Made by a program: the position numbers and the translations under genes. The notes under the pieces were generated by a model. It was not told where the DNA came from. It made no database searches and was given only the letters and a program-made list of their open reading frames with translations. From NCBI RefSeq assembly GCF_014252955.1, contig NZ_JACMIA010000001.1, positions 4,052,258 through 4,116,257 of the forward strand: 64,000 bases of DNA, given 5' to 3'. The stretch is from Stappia sp. 28M-7 (lineage in GTDB: Bacteria; Pseudomonadota; Alphaproteobacteria; Rhizobiales; Stappiaceae). Below, in pieces: positions 52,558 through 62,059 of the stretch (position 1 is its first letter; each line of letters begins with the position of its first letter).

Positions 52558-53631
52558 TCAGGACAGCGGCGCGCCGTTCGGACGATGGCTGCGCAGCTGG
52601 CTCGGCCCGCTGCCGGTCTTTGTCGCGCGGGTCCGGCGATAGGCATCGAGCCAGCGCATCGCCTGGGTCTCGGGGATGCCCAGATGCTTGCAGCGCAGAT
52701 GCGCCAGAGCCAGGAACACCTGGTCGGACGTGCCGGAAACCCGGCACAGGCCGATCAACTCGTCGATGCCGGACTGGTACACCGCCCGCTGGATGGAGGC
52801 GACGCTTTCGCCGGTCTGGCGCGCCAACAGCTCGAACGCATCGCCCGTGCGCGCTTCCGCCAGCAGGACGAGCAGGATCGAACCAAAGCTGTACTTGCCC
52901 TCCTGCACCAGGCGCCAGGCCTCGTCCACATCGCAGGATTCCATGAAGAGGTTGTACCGGCGCCGCAGCTCGTCGCTGTCCGCCTCGGGCATGGTCAGGT
53001 CGCCCGGATCGGTTCCGCTGAGGATCGCCTCCAGGCGGACGCGGGTCGCCGCGTTCACATGCGGGATCAGCCACTCGCAGATCAGCGGCGTCAGGTCGCC
53101 GCGCGCCGCCACGCTGGAGCGCAGGCGCGTATCGGACAAGGAGCGCTTGGCCAGCGTCCGCAGCGCCCAGTCGGACAGGCCGGTGCGCCGGTTCTCGGCA
53201 ACCGCCCGCCAGACCTTGGTCGGCCCCCGTTCCACCAGCGCATCCGACACCCGGCCCGGCAAGCCCTCGCGCCGGGCGACGACCAGAAGATGGCTCTCGG
53301 GCATGCGCCGGGCGATCTTGACGAGATCGGCCTCGGTCAAGGCCGGGCTCAGCTCCAGCATCGGCGTCGCCACGACGATCTCGTCGGTGGCAAGCCGGTA
53401 GGCGATCTGGTGCGGCGTCTGGCTCCACGGCGCCATGCGCTGGGACAGATGCGCGCGCACCTTCAGCTCCGCCCCGTCGAGCAGTTTCATGATGATGTCG
53501 CAGAACAGCCGCAGTTCCTCGTCGCTGTGCTCGCCCACGCGATCCAGAAAAAGATCGGCGACGCGCTGCAGCAACCTGCAGCGCGCCTCGCGGGTCGGGT
53601 TGCGAGCGAGCTTCAACAGTTCGTTGAGCAT
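52558..53631 (-). CDS. DUF2336 domain-containing protein
   Basis: 357 residues, mostly alpha-helical (LLKLARNPTREARCRLLQRVADLFLDR at the start; MLELSPALTEADLVKIARR in the middle). The family is confined mainly to alphaproteobacteria, often encoded near flagellar or cell-cycle genes; function unknown. Ends with an RHRP-type basic tail. The start is the ATG at 53631. Confidence 0.85.
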   Translation of the reverse strand: MLNELLKLARNPTREARCRLLQRVADLFLDRVGEHSDEELRLFCDIIMKLLDGAELKVRAHLSQRMAPWSQTPHQIAYRLATDEIVVATPMLELSPALTEADLVKIARRMPESHLLVVARREGLPGRVSDALVERGPTKVWRAVAENRRTGLSDWALRTLAKRSLSDTRLRSSVAARGDLTPLICEWLIPHVNAATRVRLEAILSGTDPGDLTMPEADSDELRRRYNLFMESCDVDEAWRLVQEGKYSFGSILLVLLAEARTGDAFELLARQTGESVASIQRAVYQSGIDELIGLCRVSGTSDQVFLALAHLRCKHLGIPETQAMRWLDAYRRTRATKTGSGPSQLRSHRPNGAPLS

Positions 53632-53731
53632 CCGGTGTCCTTTTGCGGCTCTTGCAACCTGACACGTTCCGGTTACCAATCCCTTGCCGGAGAGGATCGG
53701 ATGCAACCGGATCCCGGACTTGATTCCATTC

Positions 53732-53749
53732 TGATATATCAGTAGTCGA
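53732..53749. promoter_or_regulatory. GntR operator 3, before the aldehyde dehydrogenase
   Basis: TGATATATCAGTAGTCGA, nearly identical to the operators at 43282 and 43329, 10 kb away. It lies 63 bases before the start of the hydroxyproline-pathway aldehyde dehydrogenase. Confidence 0.7.
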
Positions 53750-53811
53750 GTAGACATCCGGCTACGCTGGCCGGCCAGATATCCTTCGTTCCTGACGCGC
53801 TGGAGACGCCC

Positions 53812-55398
53812 ATGCCGAACGGTCATCACCTCGTCGCCGGAGACTGGATCGCCGGTACCGGCGCCTTCCACGCCCTCGATCCCGCAACGGGCAAGCAGCT
53901 CGCCCCCGCCTTCGCCGAGGCCGACGCGGCGCTGGTCGACAAGGCCGCACGCGCGGCGGAGGCTGCCTTTGCCGACTATTCCACCCGTCCGGTCGCCGAG
54001 CGCGCCGCCTTCCTGCGCCGTATCGCCCGGGAGATGGAGATCGACGGCGAGGCCATCGTCGCGCGTGCCATGCGCGAAAGCGGACTGCCGGAAGCGCGCC
54101 TGACCGGCGAGCTCGGCCGCACCACCGGCCAGCTCCGGTTCTTCGCCGACTGGATCGAGGCCGGCCACTGCTTCGATGCCCGCATCGACACCGCCCAGCC
54201 GGACCGCAAGCCGCTGCCGCGCCCCGACATCCGCTCGATCCTGCGCCCGCTCGGCCCCGTCGCCGTGTTCGGCGCCTCGAATTTCCCCCTCGCCTTCTCC
54301 ACCACCGGCGGCGACACCGCCTCGGCCCTGGCCGCCGGCTGCCCGGTCGTGGTCAAGGGACACCCCGCCCATCCCGGCACGGCGGAGCTGGTGGCGCGCG
54401 CGGTCGCCGCCGCGATCCGCGCCTGCAACATGCCGGCCGGCACCTTCTCGCTGCTGCAGGGCGCAGGCCATGCGTCCGGCGCCGCGCTCGTCGCCCATCC
54501 CCTGATCTCCGCTGTCGGCTTCACCGGGTCGCTGCGCGGGGGCCGCGCGCTCTTCGACATTGCCGTCTCGCGGCCGCAGCCGATCCCGTTCTACGGGGAG
54601 CTCGGCTCGATCAACCCGGTCTTCGCCCTGCCGGCGGCCCTTGCCGCACGCGCGGCGGCGCTCGGCGCCGACTGGGCCCGCTCGCTGACGCTGGGCACCG
54701 GCCAGTTCTGCACCAATCCCGGCGTCGTGGTGGCGCTGGAGGGTGAAGGGCTGGAGGCGTTCCTGGATGCCGCCGACGCGGTACTCGCGGACGTGCCGGC
54801 TCAGGCCATGCTGACCCCCGGCATTGCCGGCGCCTATCGCCGGGCCGTCGAGGGGCGCACGCAAGATGCCGCGCTTTCGAAGCGCACATCTGCAGCTTCC
54901 CCCTCTGCAAGCGGGAAACCGGGCAGCTGCCACGTCACGCCGGCGGTCTTCGAGACGGCCGCGGCCGCCTTCCTCGCTTCGCACGCCCTGCAGGAAGAGG
55001 TGTTCGGACCGGCGGCCGTCGTGGTGCGGTGCCGCAGCGAAGAGGAGCGGCTCGCCGTTGCCGCCGCGCTGGAAGGCCAGTTGACCGCGACGCTGCTGAT
55101 GGAGCCGGACGATGCCGAGGACATGGCAACCGCCCGCAAGCTCGTTCCCGTCCTGGAGCGCAAGGCCGGCCGCCTGCTGGTCAACGGTTTCTCCACCGGC
55201 GTCGAGGTCTGTCATTCGATGATGCACGGAGGCCCGTATCCTGCCTCCACCGACACCCGCTCCACCTCGGTCGGGTCGCGTGCCATCCTGCGGTTCCTGC
55301 GGCCGGTCGCCTATCAGAACCTGCCGGCGGGCCTGCTGCCGGAGGGTCTTGGCGAGGACGCCGAAGGCCCCCGTCTGGTTGACGGCACGCCCCGATAG
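53812..55398 (+). CDS. Alpha-ketoglutarate semialdehyde dehydrogenase
   Basis: 528-residue NAD(P)-dependent aldehyde dehydrogenase. Catalytic Cys300 in GTGQFCTNPG and Glu263 in FYGELGS are present, with the cofactor loop near GFTGS (236–240). The subgroup with QFC(T)NPG oxidises alpha-ketoglutarate semialdehyde to alpha-ketoglutarate. It completes the hydroxyproline pathway of the 40–44 kb cluster, and the shared operator upstream supports that. GGAGACGCCC precedes the ATG. Confidence 0.88.
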   Translation: MPNGHHLVAGDWIAGTGAFHALDPATGKQLAPAFAEADAALVDKAARAAEAAFADYSTRPVAERAAFLRRIAREMEIDGEAIVARAMRESGLPEARLTGELGRTTGQLRFFADWIEAGHCFDARIDTAQPDRKPLPRPDIRSILRPLGPVAVFGASNFPLAFSTTGGDTASALAAGCPVVVKGHPAHPGTAELVARAVAAAIRACNMPAGTFSLLQGAGHASGAALVAHPLISAVGFTGSLRGGRALFDIAVSRPQPIPFYGELGSINPVFALPAALAARAAALGADWARSLTLGTGQFCTNPGVVVALEGEGLEAFLDAADAVLADVPAQAMLTPGIAGAYRRAVEGRTQDAALSKRTSAASPSASGKPGSCHVTPAVFETAAAAFLASHALQEEVFGPAAVVVRCRSEEERLAVAAALEGQLTATLLMEPDDAEDMATARKLVPVLERKAGRLLVNGFSTGVEVCHSMMHGGPYPASTDTRSTSVGSRAILRFLRPVAYQNLPAGLLPEGLGEDAEGPRLVDGTPR

Positions 55399-55528
55399 GG
55401 TAGGTAGTTAGGGGAAACCTCCAGGAGACGGTCGACATGCCGGCCGTTTCCCAAACCGCTGTCTTGCATCCTGCCTTCCTGCTTGCGGTCGGCGCGGATC
55501 GCCGATGCGGCAAAAAGAAGGATTCCGC

Positions 55529-58024
55529 ATGCCCTGCAACGGACGCTTCGCCCGTCTCCTCTTCCCCCTCCTGCTTGCCGCCCTCCTGCTGCTGCCTTCG
55601 GGCCTGCCGGGACCGGCTCTCGCCCAGTCCGGCCAACCGGCACCGCAGCAATCCGGCGAACAGGCATCAGGAAGCCCGGCAGGAGCGGCGCAGTCCGTTG
55701 CGCAGACCCGCCAGGATGCGGACGCGCTGATCCGGCTGCTGCAGGACCCCGGCGCGCGCGGCGCGCTGATCGACTATCTGCAGCGCGACCCGGCCACCGC
55801 TCCAACCAACGCCCCGGGCACGGCCGCTCCGGCGCCTTCCTCCTCCTCGCCCGTACCGGCGGAAGGCGCGCCTTCGGACGCATCTCCGGCCGCCGCGGAA
55901 GGGGAAGTAACCCCGGCCGAGACCGAGGCGGAGCGCCAGCCGAGCCACATCGCTCTGCGCATCGCCATGGCCACGCAGAATGTGGTCAGCGAAGGCATGG
56001 TCTATGTGGAGCGGATTGCCCGCTCCTTCACCTCGCTGCCGACGGCACTGTCCTATAGCGCCGGAGCCAACTGGGATCGCGTCCAGAGCATCCTGCTGCA
56101 GCTGGTGATCATCGCCTTCGTCGCCTTCGCCATCGTGGTGCTGCTGCACAAGCTCGCCTACCGGCTGTTCGCCCGACTGATCGGCCGGGACCAGTCGATG
56201 ACGGTGGTCAAGCGCGTCACGCTTCTGGTGCTGCATCTGGTGGCAGAGGCGCTGATCGTGGCCATCGCGCTGGGCGCCGGTTACGCCGTCGCGCTCTATA
56301 CGGGCGAGAACCTGCGCCATGTCGAGCTGGTGGAATCGCTCTTCCTCAACGCCTTCTTCTTCATCCAGATCGCCAAGGTGCTGACGCGGTTCGCACTGAG
56401 CCCCGAGTTTGCCGCCCTGCGCCTGGTGCCGCTCGACGACGAGCAGGCGCTGTACTGGCGCCGCTGGCTGTTCACCATCTACAACGTGCTGGGCTACGGC
56501 ACGATGGTCGTGGTGCCGCTGATCGCCAACAACATCTCGTTCCTGCTCGCCGACTCGGTGCGCATGATGATCGTGCTGGCCAGCGTCCTGATCGCCATCT
56601 CCGCGATCATGCGCAACCGGCTGGCAACGCGCGAACGCATCCTCGCCTATGGAGAACGCCAGTCGAACGTCGTCACCACCGGCCTGGTGGAGATCGTCGC
56701 CCGCACCTGGCACATCGTCGCCATCATCTACGTGCTGATGCTGCTCGGCGTGTGGCTGTCCCGGCCCTTCGACGCGGTCACGTTCATGGTCCGCGCCACC
56801 GCCCTGTCGGTGCTGACGGTGATGGTCGGCACCATCGTCTCGCTGGCGCTGACCCGGGCCATCGCCGGCGGCGTGCGCCTGCCGCAGAACGTGCATGAGC
56901 GCCTGCCCATGCTGGAGCGGCGCCTCAACACCTTCGTGCCGCGGGTGCTCTCGCTGGTCCGCCTCGGCGTCTTCGTCTGCGTGATCATCGGCATCCTGCA
57001 GGCATGGGACATGATCGACGCCCTGTCATGGTTCAGCTCCAGCGACGGGCAGGACTGGACCAGCCGCGCCGCGTCCGCCGGCATCATCATCGGCATCGGC
57101 TTCCTGATCTGGCTTGCCGTGATGAGCTGGGTGGACCTGCGCCTCAACCCGCGCGGCCGCCTGCCGACCTCGCGCGAGAAGACGCTGTTCAACCTGTTCC
57201 GCAACGCCTTCTCGATCCTGCTGGTGGTGATGATCACGCTGCTCGCCCTGTCGGAGATCGGGGTCAACATCGGCCCGCTGATCGCCGGTGCCGGTGTCTT
57301 CGGTCTCGCCATCTCCTTCGGTTCGCAGAAGCTGGTGCAGGACATCATCACCGGCGCGTTCATCCAGTTCGAGAACGCCATGAACGAAGGCGACGTCGTG
57401 ACGCTCGGCGGCGTCACCGGCACGGTGGAGAAGCTGACCATCCGCTCGGTGCGCCTGCGCGACATCGACGGCACCGCCCACATGATCCCCTTCTCCACGG
57501 TCGACCGGGTCGCCAACTTCATGCGCGGCTGGGCCTATCACGTGGCGGCGATCGGCGTTGCCTACGACAGCGACCTCACGGAAGTGAAGCTGGCCATGCA
57601 TGCGGCCTTCGACCGGCTGATGCAGACCGACTACAAGTCGGAGATCCTGGAGCCGCTGGAGATGCACGGCATCACCATGTTCGGCGACAGCGCCATCACC
57701 GTGCGCGCCCGCATCAAGACGCGCCCGGGATCGCAGTGGTCGGTCGGCCGCGCCTACAACGAGCACATCAAGGCCGTGTTCGACGAGCGCGGAATAGAGA
57801 TCCCGTTCCCGCAGGTCACCTATCACATGCCGCCGAAGCTCGCGGCGAGCGAGGACGAGGAAAAGGTGATCGAGGCGACCGCCAAGCCGGCAAAGGCGAA
57901 AGCGAAGGCGGAGGCCGGCGAGACGGACAGCCAGGCAGCCCAGCCCGACGACGCCGAGCCCAAGGCCCCGCGCCGCCGGCGCAAGAAGAAGCCGCAGGAC
58001 ATTCCCTCCGAAGACGAGGTGTGA
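55529..58024 (+). CDS. Large MscS-family mechanosensitive ion channel
   Basis: 831 residues. Signal peptide (about 1–34, ending ALAQ), an Ala/Pro/Ser/Glu-rich periplasmic stretch (about 35–150), then multiple membrane helices and the MscS pore domain (GAGVFGLAISFGSQKLVQDIITG near 590–615) and a C-terminal cytoplasmic domain with a Lys/Ala/Arg tail. It protects cells from osmotic downshock. The ATG at 55529 is chosen because it opens the signal peptide and AAGGA precedes it. Confidence 0.88.
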   Translation: MPCNGRFARLLFPLLLAALLLLPSGLPGPALAQSGQPAPQQSGEQASGSPAGAAQSVAQTRQDADALIRLLQDPGARGALIDYLQRDPATAPTNAPGTAAPAPSSSSPVPAEGAPSDASPAAAEGEVTPAETEAERQPSHIALRIAMATQNVVSEGMVYVERIARSFTSLPTALSYSAGANWDRVQSILLQLVIIAFVAFAIVVLLHKLAYRLFARLIGRDQSMTVVKRVTLLVLHLVAEALIVAIALGAGYAVALYTGENLRHVELVESLFLNAFFFIQIAKVLTRFALSPEFAALRLVPLDDEQALYWRRWLFTIYNVLGYGTMVVVPLIANNISFLLADSVRMMIVLASVLIAISAIMRNRLATRERILAYGERQSNVVTTGLVEIVARTWHIVAIIYVLMLLGVWLSRPFDAVTFMVRATALSVLTVMVGTIVSLALTRAIAGGVRLPQNVHERLPMLERRLNTFVPRVLSLVRLGVFVCVIIGILQAWDMIDALSWFSSSDGQDWTSRAASAGIIIGIGFLIWLAVMSWVDLRLNPRGRLPTSREKTLFNLFRNAFSILLVVMITLLALSEIGVNIGPLIAGAGVFGLAISFGSQKLVQDIITGAFIQFENAMNEGDVVTLGGVTGTVEKLTIRSVRLRDIDGTAHMIPFSTVDRVANFMRGWAYHVAAIGVAYDSDLTEVKLAMHAAFDRLMQTDYKSEILEPLEMHGITMFGDSAITVRARIKTRPGSQWSVGRAYNEHIKAVFDERGIEIPFPQVTYHMPPKLAASEDEEKVIEATAKPAKAKAKAEAGETDSQAAQPDDAEPKAPRRRRKKKPQDIPSEDEV

Positions 58025-58387
58025 TCCCGCGCAAGCTTCCCTGCCGATCAAGCACGGCCGGGCGACCTGCGCCCGGTCGCAGCCGGTAAGGGGCGCACGC
58101 CCCCTCGCAACGCATTGCGCCCCCGGCACAACCGGCCCACCATGTTCGGGCAGCATTGGCGCCTGGGGCCAAGCATTCGGTACACTTGCCAATTGTGACG
58201 AGGAAATTCCCGGCCCGCCTGTCGGGCAGGTTTTTTCTCCCGAAACGGACCGAAAATAGAAAGCATCATCCTGTTGTAACCCGTTTCAGGCGCGACTACT
58301 GTGCCATCAAGGCTGCTTGCGGAAAAACAACCTTCCCAAAGGGAAGCACTGCCGCGACATGCCGAATATTCAAACGGGAGAGTATCC
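58025..58387. other. 363-bp intergenic region before the peptide transporter
   Basis: It holds a GC-rich hairpin CCGGGCG/CGCCCGG at 58058–58076 without T run, and at about 58218–58236 a short hairpin CCTG/CAGG followed by six T, a likely terminator for the MscS gene. No small gene is seen. Confidence 0.5.
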
Positions 58388-59992
58388 ATGATCATTCGCC
58401 GCAGCATGAAGGCCGCCCTTCTGGGCGTCAGCCTTGCCTTGTTCGCGACCGGTGCAGCCTCGGCCAAGAACCTCGTCTATTGCTCTGAGGGTTCGCCTGA
58501 AGGCTTCGACTCCGCGCTGTACACCGCCGGCACCACTTTCGACGCCTCGTCCAAGCCGGTGTTCAACCGCCTCGTCGAGTTCAAGCGCGGCACCACCGAG
58601 GTCCTGCCGGGGCTCGCCGAGAGCTGGTCGGTCTCCGACGACGGGCTGGAGTACACCTTCAACCTGCGCAAGGGCGTCAAGTTCCACACCACGTCCTTCT
58701 TCACGCCGACCCGCGACTTCAACGCCGACGACGTGATCTTCTCCTTCGAGCGCCAGCGCGACCCGAACCACCCGTGGCACGCCTACACCGCCGGCGCGTC
58801 CTGGGAGTATTTCAACGGCATGTCGATGCCCGATCTCATCAAGGAGATCGTCAAGGTCGACGACTACACGGTGAAGTTCGTGCTGAACCGGCCGGAAGCG
58901 CCGATGATCGCCAATCTCGCCATGGACTTCGCCTCGATCCTGTCGGCCGAATATGCCGACAAGCTCGCCGCGGACGGCAAGATGGACATGATGAACCAGG
59001 AGCCGGTCGGCACCGGTCCGTTCTCCTTCGTCGGCTACCAGAAGGACGCGGTCATCCGCTACCAGGCCTTCGCCGACTATTGGGGCGGCAAGCAGCCGAT
59101 CGACAACCTGATCTTCGCGATCACGCCGGACGCCTCGGTGCGCCTGCAGAAGCTGAAGGCCGGCGAGTGCCACGTGATGCCGTATCCGGCACCGGCCGAC
59201 ATCGCCGACATCAAGGCCGATTCCAACCTGAACCTGATGGAGCAGGAAGGCCTCAACGTCGGTTACCTCGCCTACAACACCCAGATGGCCCCCTTCGACA
59301 ACCCGAAGGTTCGCAAGGCCCTCAACATGGCCATCAACAAGCAGGCGATCCTCGACGCGGTGTTCCAGGGCGCCGGCCAGGCGGCCAAGAACCCGATTCC
59401 GCCGACCATGTGGTCCTATAACGACCAGATCGTCGACGATCCGTACGATCCGGACGCAGCCAAGAAGATGCTCGACGAGGCCGGTGTCTCGGGCCTGAAG
59501 ATGAAGGTCTGGGCGATGCCGGTGCAGCGCCCGTACAACCCGAACGCCCGCCGCATGGCGGAGCTGATCCAGGCGGACTTCGCCAAGGTCGGCGTCGAGG
59601 TCGAGATCGTCTCCTACGAGTGGGGCGAGTATCTGAAGCGCTCGAGCGAGAAGGACCGCGACGGCGCCATCCTGCTCGGCTGGACCGGCGACAACGGCGA
59701 TCCGGACAACTTCCTCGCCGTGCTGCTCGGTTGCGACGGCGTCGGCGGCGCCAACCGCGCCCAGTGGTGCCACCAGCCCTTCGACGACCTGATCCAGAAG
59801 GCCAAGACCATCTCGGACAAGGCCGAGCGCACCAAGCTCTACGAAGAGGCCCAGGTGGTCTTCAAGGAGCAGGCGCCGTGGGCCACCATCGCCCATTCGG
59901 TCGTGTTCATGCCGATGTCGGCCAAGGTGTCCGGCTATGTCATGGATCCGCTCGGCGGCCACTGGTTTGACGGCGTCGACATTGCCGAGTAA
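58388..59992 (+). CDS. dppA: Dipeptide/oligopeptide ABC transporter substrate-binding protein
   Basis: 534-residue SBP family 5 protein with a signal peptide (about 1–26, GAASA). Mature start NLVYCSEGSPEGFDSALYTAGTT is characteristic of DppA. Also seen: FKRGTTEVLPGLAESW and PPTMWSYND. It binds dipeptides or heme/5-aminolevulinate-type ligands. GGAGAG lies upstream of the ATG. Followed by a strong hairpin (60064–60099) before dppB. Confidence 0.92.
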   Translation: MIIRRSMKAALLGVSLALFATGAASAKNLVYCSEGSPEGFDSALYTAGTTFDASSKPVFNRLVEFKRGTTEVLPGLAESWSVSDDGLEYTFNLRKGVKFHTTSFFTPTRDFNADDVIFSFERQRDPNHPWHAYTAGASWEYFNGMSMPDLIKEIVKVDDYTVKFVLNRPEAPMIANLAMDFASILSAEYADKLAADGKMDMMNQEPVGTGPFSFVGYQKDAVIRYQAFADYWGGKQPIDNLIFAITPDASVRLQKLKAGECHVMPYPAPADIADIKADSNLNLMEQEGLNVGYLAYNTQMAPFDNPKVRKALNMAINKQAILDAVFQGAGQAAKNPIPPTMWSYNDQIVDDPYDPDAAKKMLDEAGVSGLKMKVWAMPVQRPYNPNARRMAELIQADFAKVGVEVEIVSYEWGEYLKRSSEKDRDGAILLGWTGDNGDPDNFLAVLLGCDGVGGANRAQWCHQPFDDLIQKAKTISDKAERTKLYEEAQVVFKEQAPWATIAHSVVFMPMSAKVSGYVMDPLGGHWFDGVDIAE

Positions 59993-60063
59993 ACCGCGCG
60001 CCGCCGCGGCCGGAACGCTCCGGAAGTAACCTTCCGGGGCCGACCGGCCCGGCCAACGCCATC

Positions 60064-60099
60064 CCGCACCGGCCCGGATCCAGTCCGGGGCCGGTGCGG
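60064..60099 (+). terminator. Hairpin between dppA and dppB
   Basis: Long GC-rich stem (CCGCACCGGCCC / GGGGCCGGTGCGG) ahead of TCGTTTT. It probably attenuates transcription so the binding protein is made in excess over the permeases. Confidence 0.75.
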
Positions 60100-60117
60100 T
60101 CGTTTTGGACGCATCCG

Positions 60118-61125
60118 ATGATCCGTTTCCTGTTCGCCCGTCTGGCCTTGCTCGTTCCGACCTTCATCGGCGTGACGATCATCGCCTTCGGCTTCATTCG
60201 CCTGCTGCCGGGTGATCCCGTGCTGCTGCTGGCCGGCGAGCGCGGCCTCAGCCCCGAACGCTACAACCAGCTGATGGAGCAATTCGGCTTCTCCCAGCCC
60301 ATCTGGCAGCAATATCTCGACTACATCGTCGGCGTTCTCACTGGCGATCTCGGCAATTCCATCGTCACCAAGAAACCGGTCTTCGACGAATTCATGGCGC
60401 TGTTCCCGGCGACCGTCGAACTGGCCCTGTGCGCGATCATCATCGCGGTGGCGCTCGGCATCCCCGCAGGCATCCTGGCCGCTGTCCGGCGCGGCTCCGT
60501 CGCCGACCAGGCGATCATGGGCACCGCGCTGATCGGCTATTCGATGCCGATCTTCTGGTGGGGCCTGCTGCTCATCATCCTGTTCTCCGGCATCCTGCAA
60601 TGGACACCGGTTTCGGGCCGCATCTCCCTGATGTACTTCTTCCCGCAGGTCACCGGCTTCATGCTGATCGACAGTCTCCTGTCGGGGCAGAAGGGTGCCT
60701 TCACCTCGGCCCTCAGCCATCTGATCCTGCCCTCCATCGTGCTGGCGACGATCCCGCTGGCGGTCATCGCCCGCCAGACCCGCTCGGCCATGCTGGAAGT
60801 GCTGGGCGAGGACTATGTGCGCACCGCAAGAGCCAAGGGCCTGGCGCCGCTGCGCGTCGTCGGCCTGCATGCGCTCAGAAACGCCATGATCCCGGTGCTG
60901 ACCACCATCGGCCTGCAGGTGGGCGTACTGCTCGCCGGTGCCATTCTCACCGAGACGATCTTCTCCTGGCCGGGCATCGGCAAGTGGATGATCGACAGCA
61001 TATCCCGCCGCGACTACCCCGTCGTGCAGGGCGGCCTGCTGATGATCGCCCTCATCGTGATGATCGTGAACCTGACGGTCGACATGCTCTACGGGCTTGT
61101 CAATCCGCGCATCCGCCACACCTGA
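60118..61125 (+). CDS. dppB: Dipeptide ABC transporter permease DppB
   Basis: 335-residue permease with six or so membrane helices and the coupling segment EDYVRTARAKGLAPLRVVGLHALRNA near 240. Forms the inner-membrane channel with DppC. The ATG at 60118 is used; a nearby upstream frame is not conserved. Confidence 0.92.
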   Translation: MIRFLFARLALLVPTFIGVTIIAFGFIRLLPGDPVLLLAGERGLSPERYNQLMEQFGFSQPIWQQYLDYIVGVLTGDLGNSIVTKKPVFDEFMALFPATVELALCAIIIAVALGIPAGILAAVRRGSVADQAIMGTALIGYSMPIFWWGLLLIILFSGILQWTPVSGRISLMYFFPQVTGFMLIDSLLSGQKGAFTSALSHLILPSIVLATIPLAVIARQTRSAMLEVLGEDYVRTARAKGLAPLRVVGLHALRNAMIPVLTTIGLQVGVLLAGAILTETIFSWPGIGKWMIDSISRRDYPVVQGGLLMIALIVMIVNLTVDMLYGLVNPRIRHT

Positions 61126-61138
61126 GCCGGAGCCGACC

Positions 61139-62056
61139 ATGACCGACACCCCCCCTTCCGCCGTCTCCGTCGAGGCCGAAAGCCGCAATGCCACGCGGCA
61201 GATGCTCGCCGAGTTCTGGTTCTACTTCTCCCGCAACCGCGGCGCCGTCATCGGCCTTGTGGTCTTCGCCACCCTGGTGCTCGTCGCGCTCGCCGCACCG
61301 CTCGTCGCGCCGCACGATCCCGACATGCAATACCGCGACAGCTTCCTCACCCCGCCGTTCTGGTCGGAAGGCGGCAAGACGGCCTTCCTGCTCGGCACGG
61401 ATGCGGTCGGCCGCGACATTCTCTCGCGGCTGATCTACGGCGCCCGCTTCTCGCTGTTCATCGGTCTCGTCGTGGTGACCATCGCGCTCAGCGGCGGCAT
61501 CGTGCTCGGCCTCGTCGCCGGCTTCTTCCGCGGCTGGGTCGACACCGTGATCATGCGGGTGATGGACGTGATCCTCGCCTTCCCCTCGCTGCTGCTGGCG
61601 CTGGTGCTGGTCGCCGTGCTCGGGCCGGGCCTCGTCAACGCCATGATCGCCATCGCCCTGGTGCTGCAGCCGCATTTCGTCCGCCTGACCCGCGCCGCGG
61701 TGCTGGCCGAGCGCAACCGAGACTATGTGGTGGCCGCACGGCTCGCCGGCGCCGGCAAGCTGCGGCTGATGTTCAAGACGATCCTGCCGAACTGTCTGGC
61801 GCCCCTGATCGTCCAGGCAACCCTGTCCTTCTCCAACGCGATCCTCGATGCGGCGGCTCTCGGCTTCCTGGGCATGGGCGCTCAGCCGCCCACCCCCGAA
61901 TGGGGCACCATGCTGGCCGAGGCGCGCGAGTTCATCCTGCGCGCCTGGTGGGTGGTGACCTTCCCGGGCCTTGCGATCCTGATCACCGTGCTGGCGATCA
62001 ACCTGGTCGGCGACGGCCTGCGCGATGCCCTCGACCCGAAGCTGAAGCGGAGCTGA
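61139..62056 (+). CDS. dppC: Dipeptide ABC transporter permease DppC
   Basis: 305-residue permease partner of DppB. An N-terminal cytoplasmic segment (about 1–40), then helices, and the coupling loop RDYVVAARLAGAGKLRLMFKTILPNC near 200. It begins 13 bases after dppB, and its stop is 3 bases before dppD. Confidence 0.92.
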   Translation: MTDTPPSAVSVEAESRNATRQMLAEFWFYFSRNRGAVIGLVVFATLVLVALAAPLVAPHDPDMQYRDSFLTPPFWSEGGKTAFLLGTDAVGRDILSRLIYGARFSLFIGLVVVTIALSGGIVLGLVAGFFRGWVDTVIMRVMDVILAFPSLLLALVLVAVLGPGLVNAMIAIALVLQPHFVRLTRAAVLAERNRDYVVAARLAGAGKLRLMFKTILPNCLAPLIVQATLSFSNAILDAAALGFLGMGAQPPTPEWGTMLAEAREFILRAWWVVTFPGLAILITVLAINLVGDGLRDALDPKLKRS

Positions 62057-62059
62057 CCC

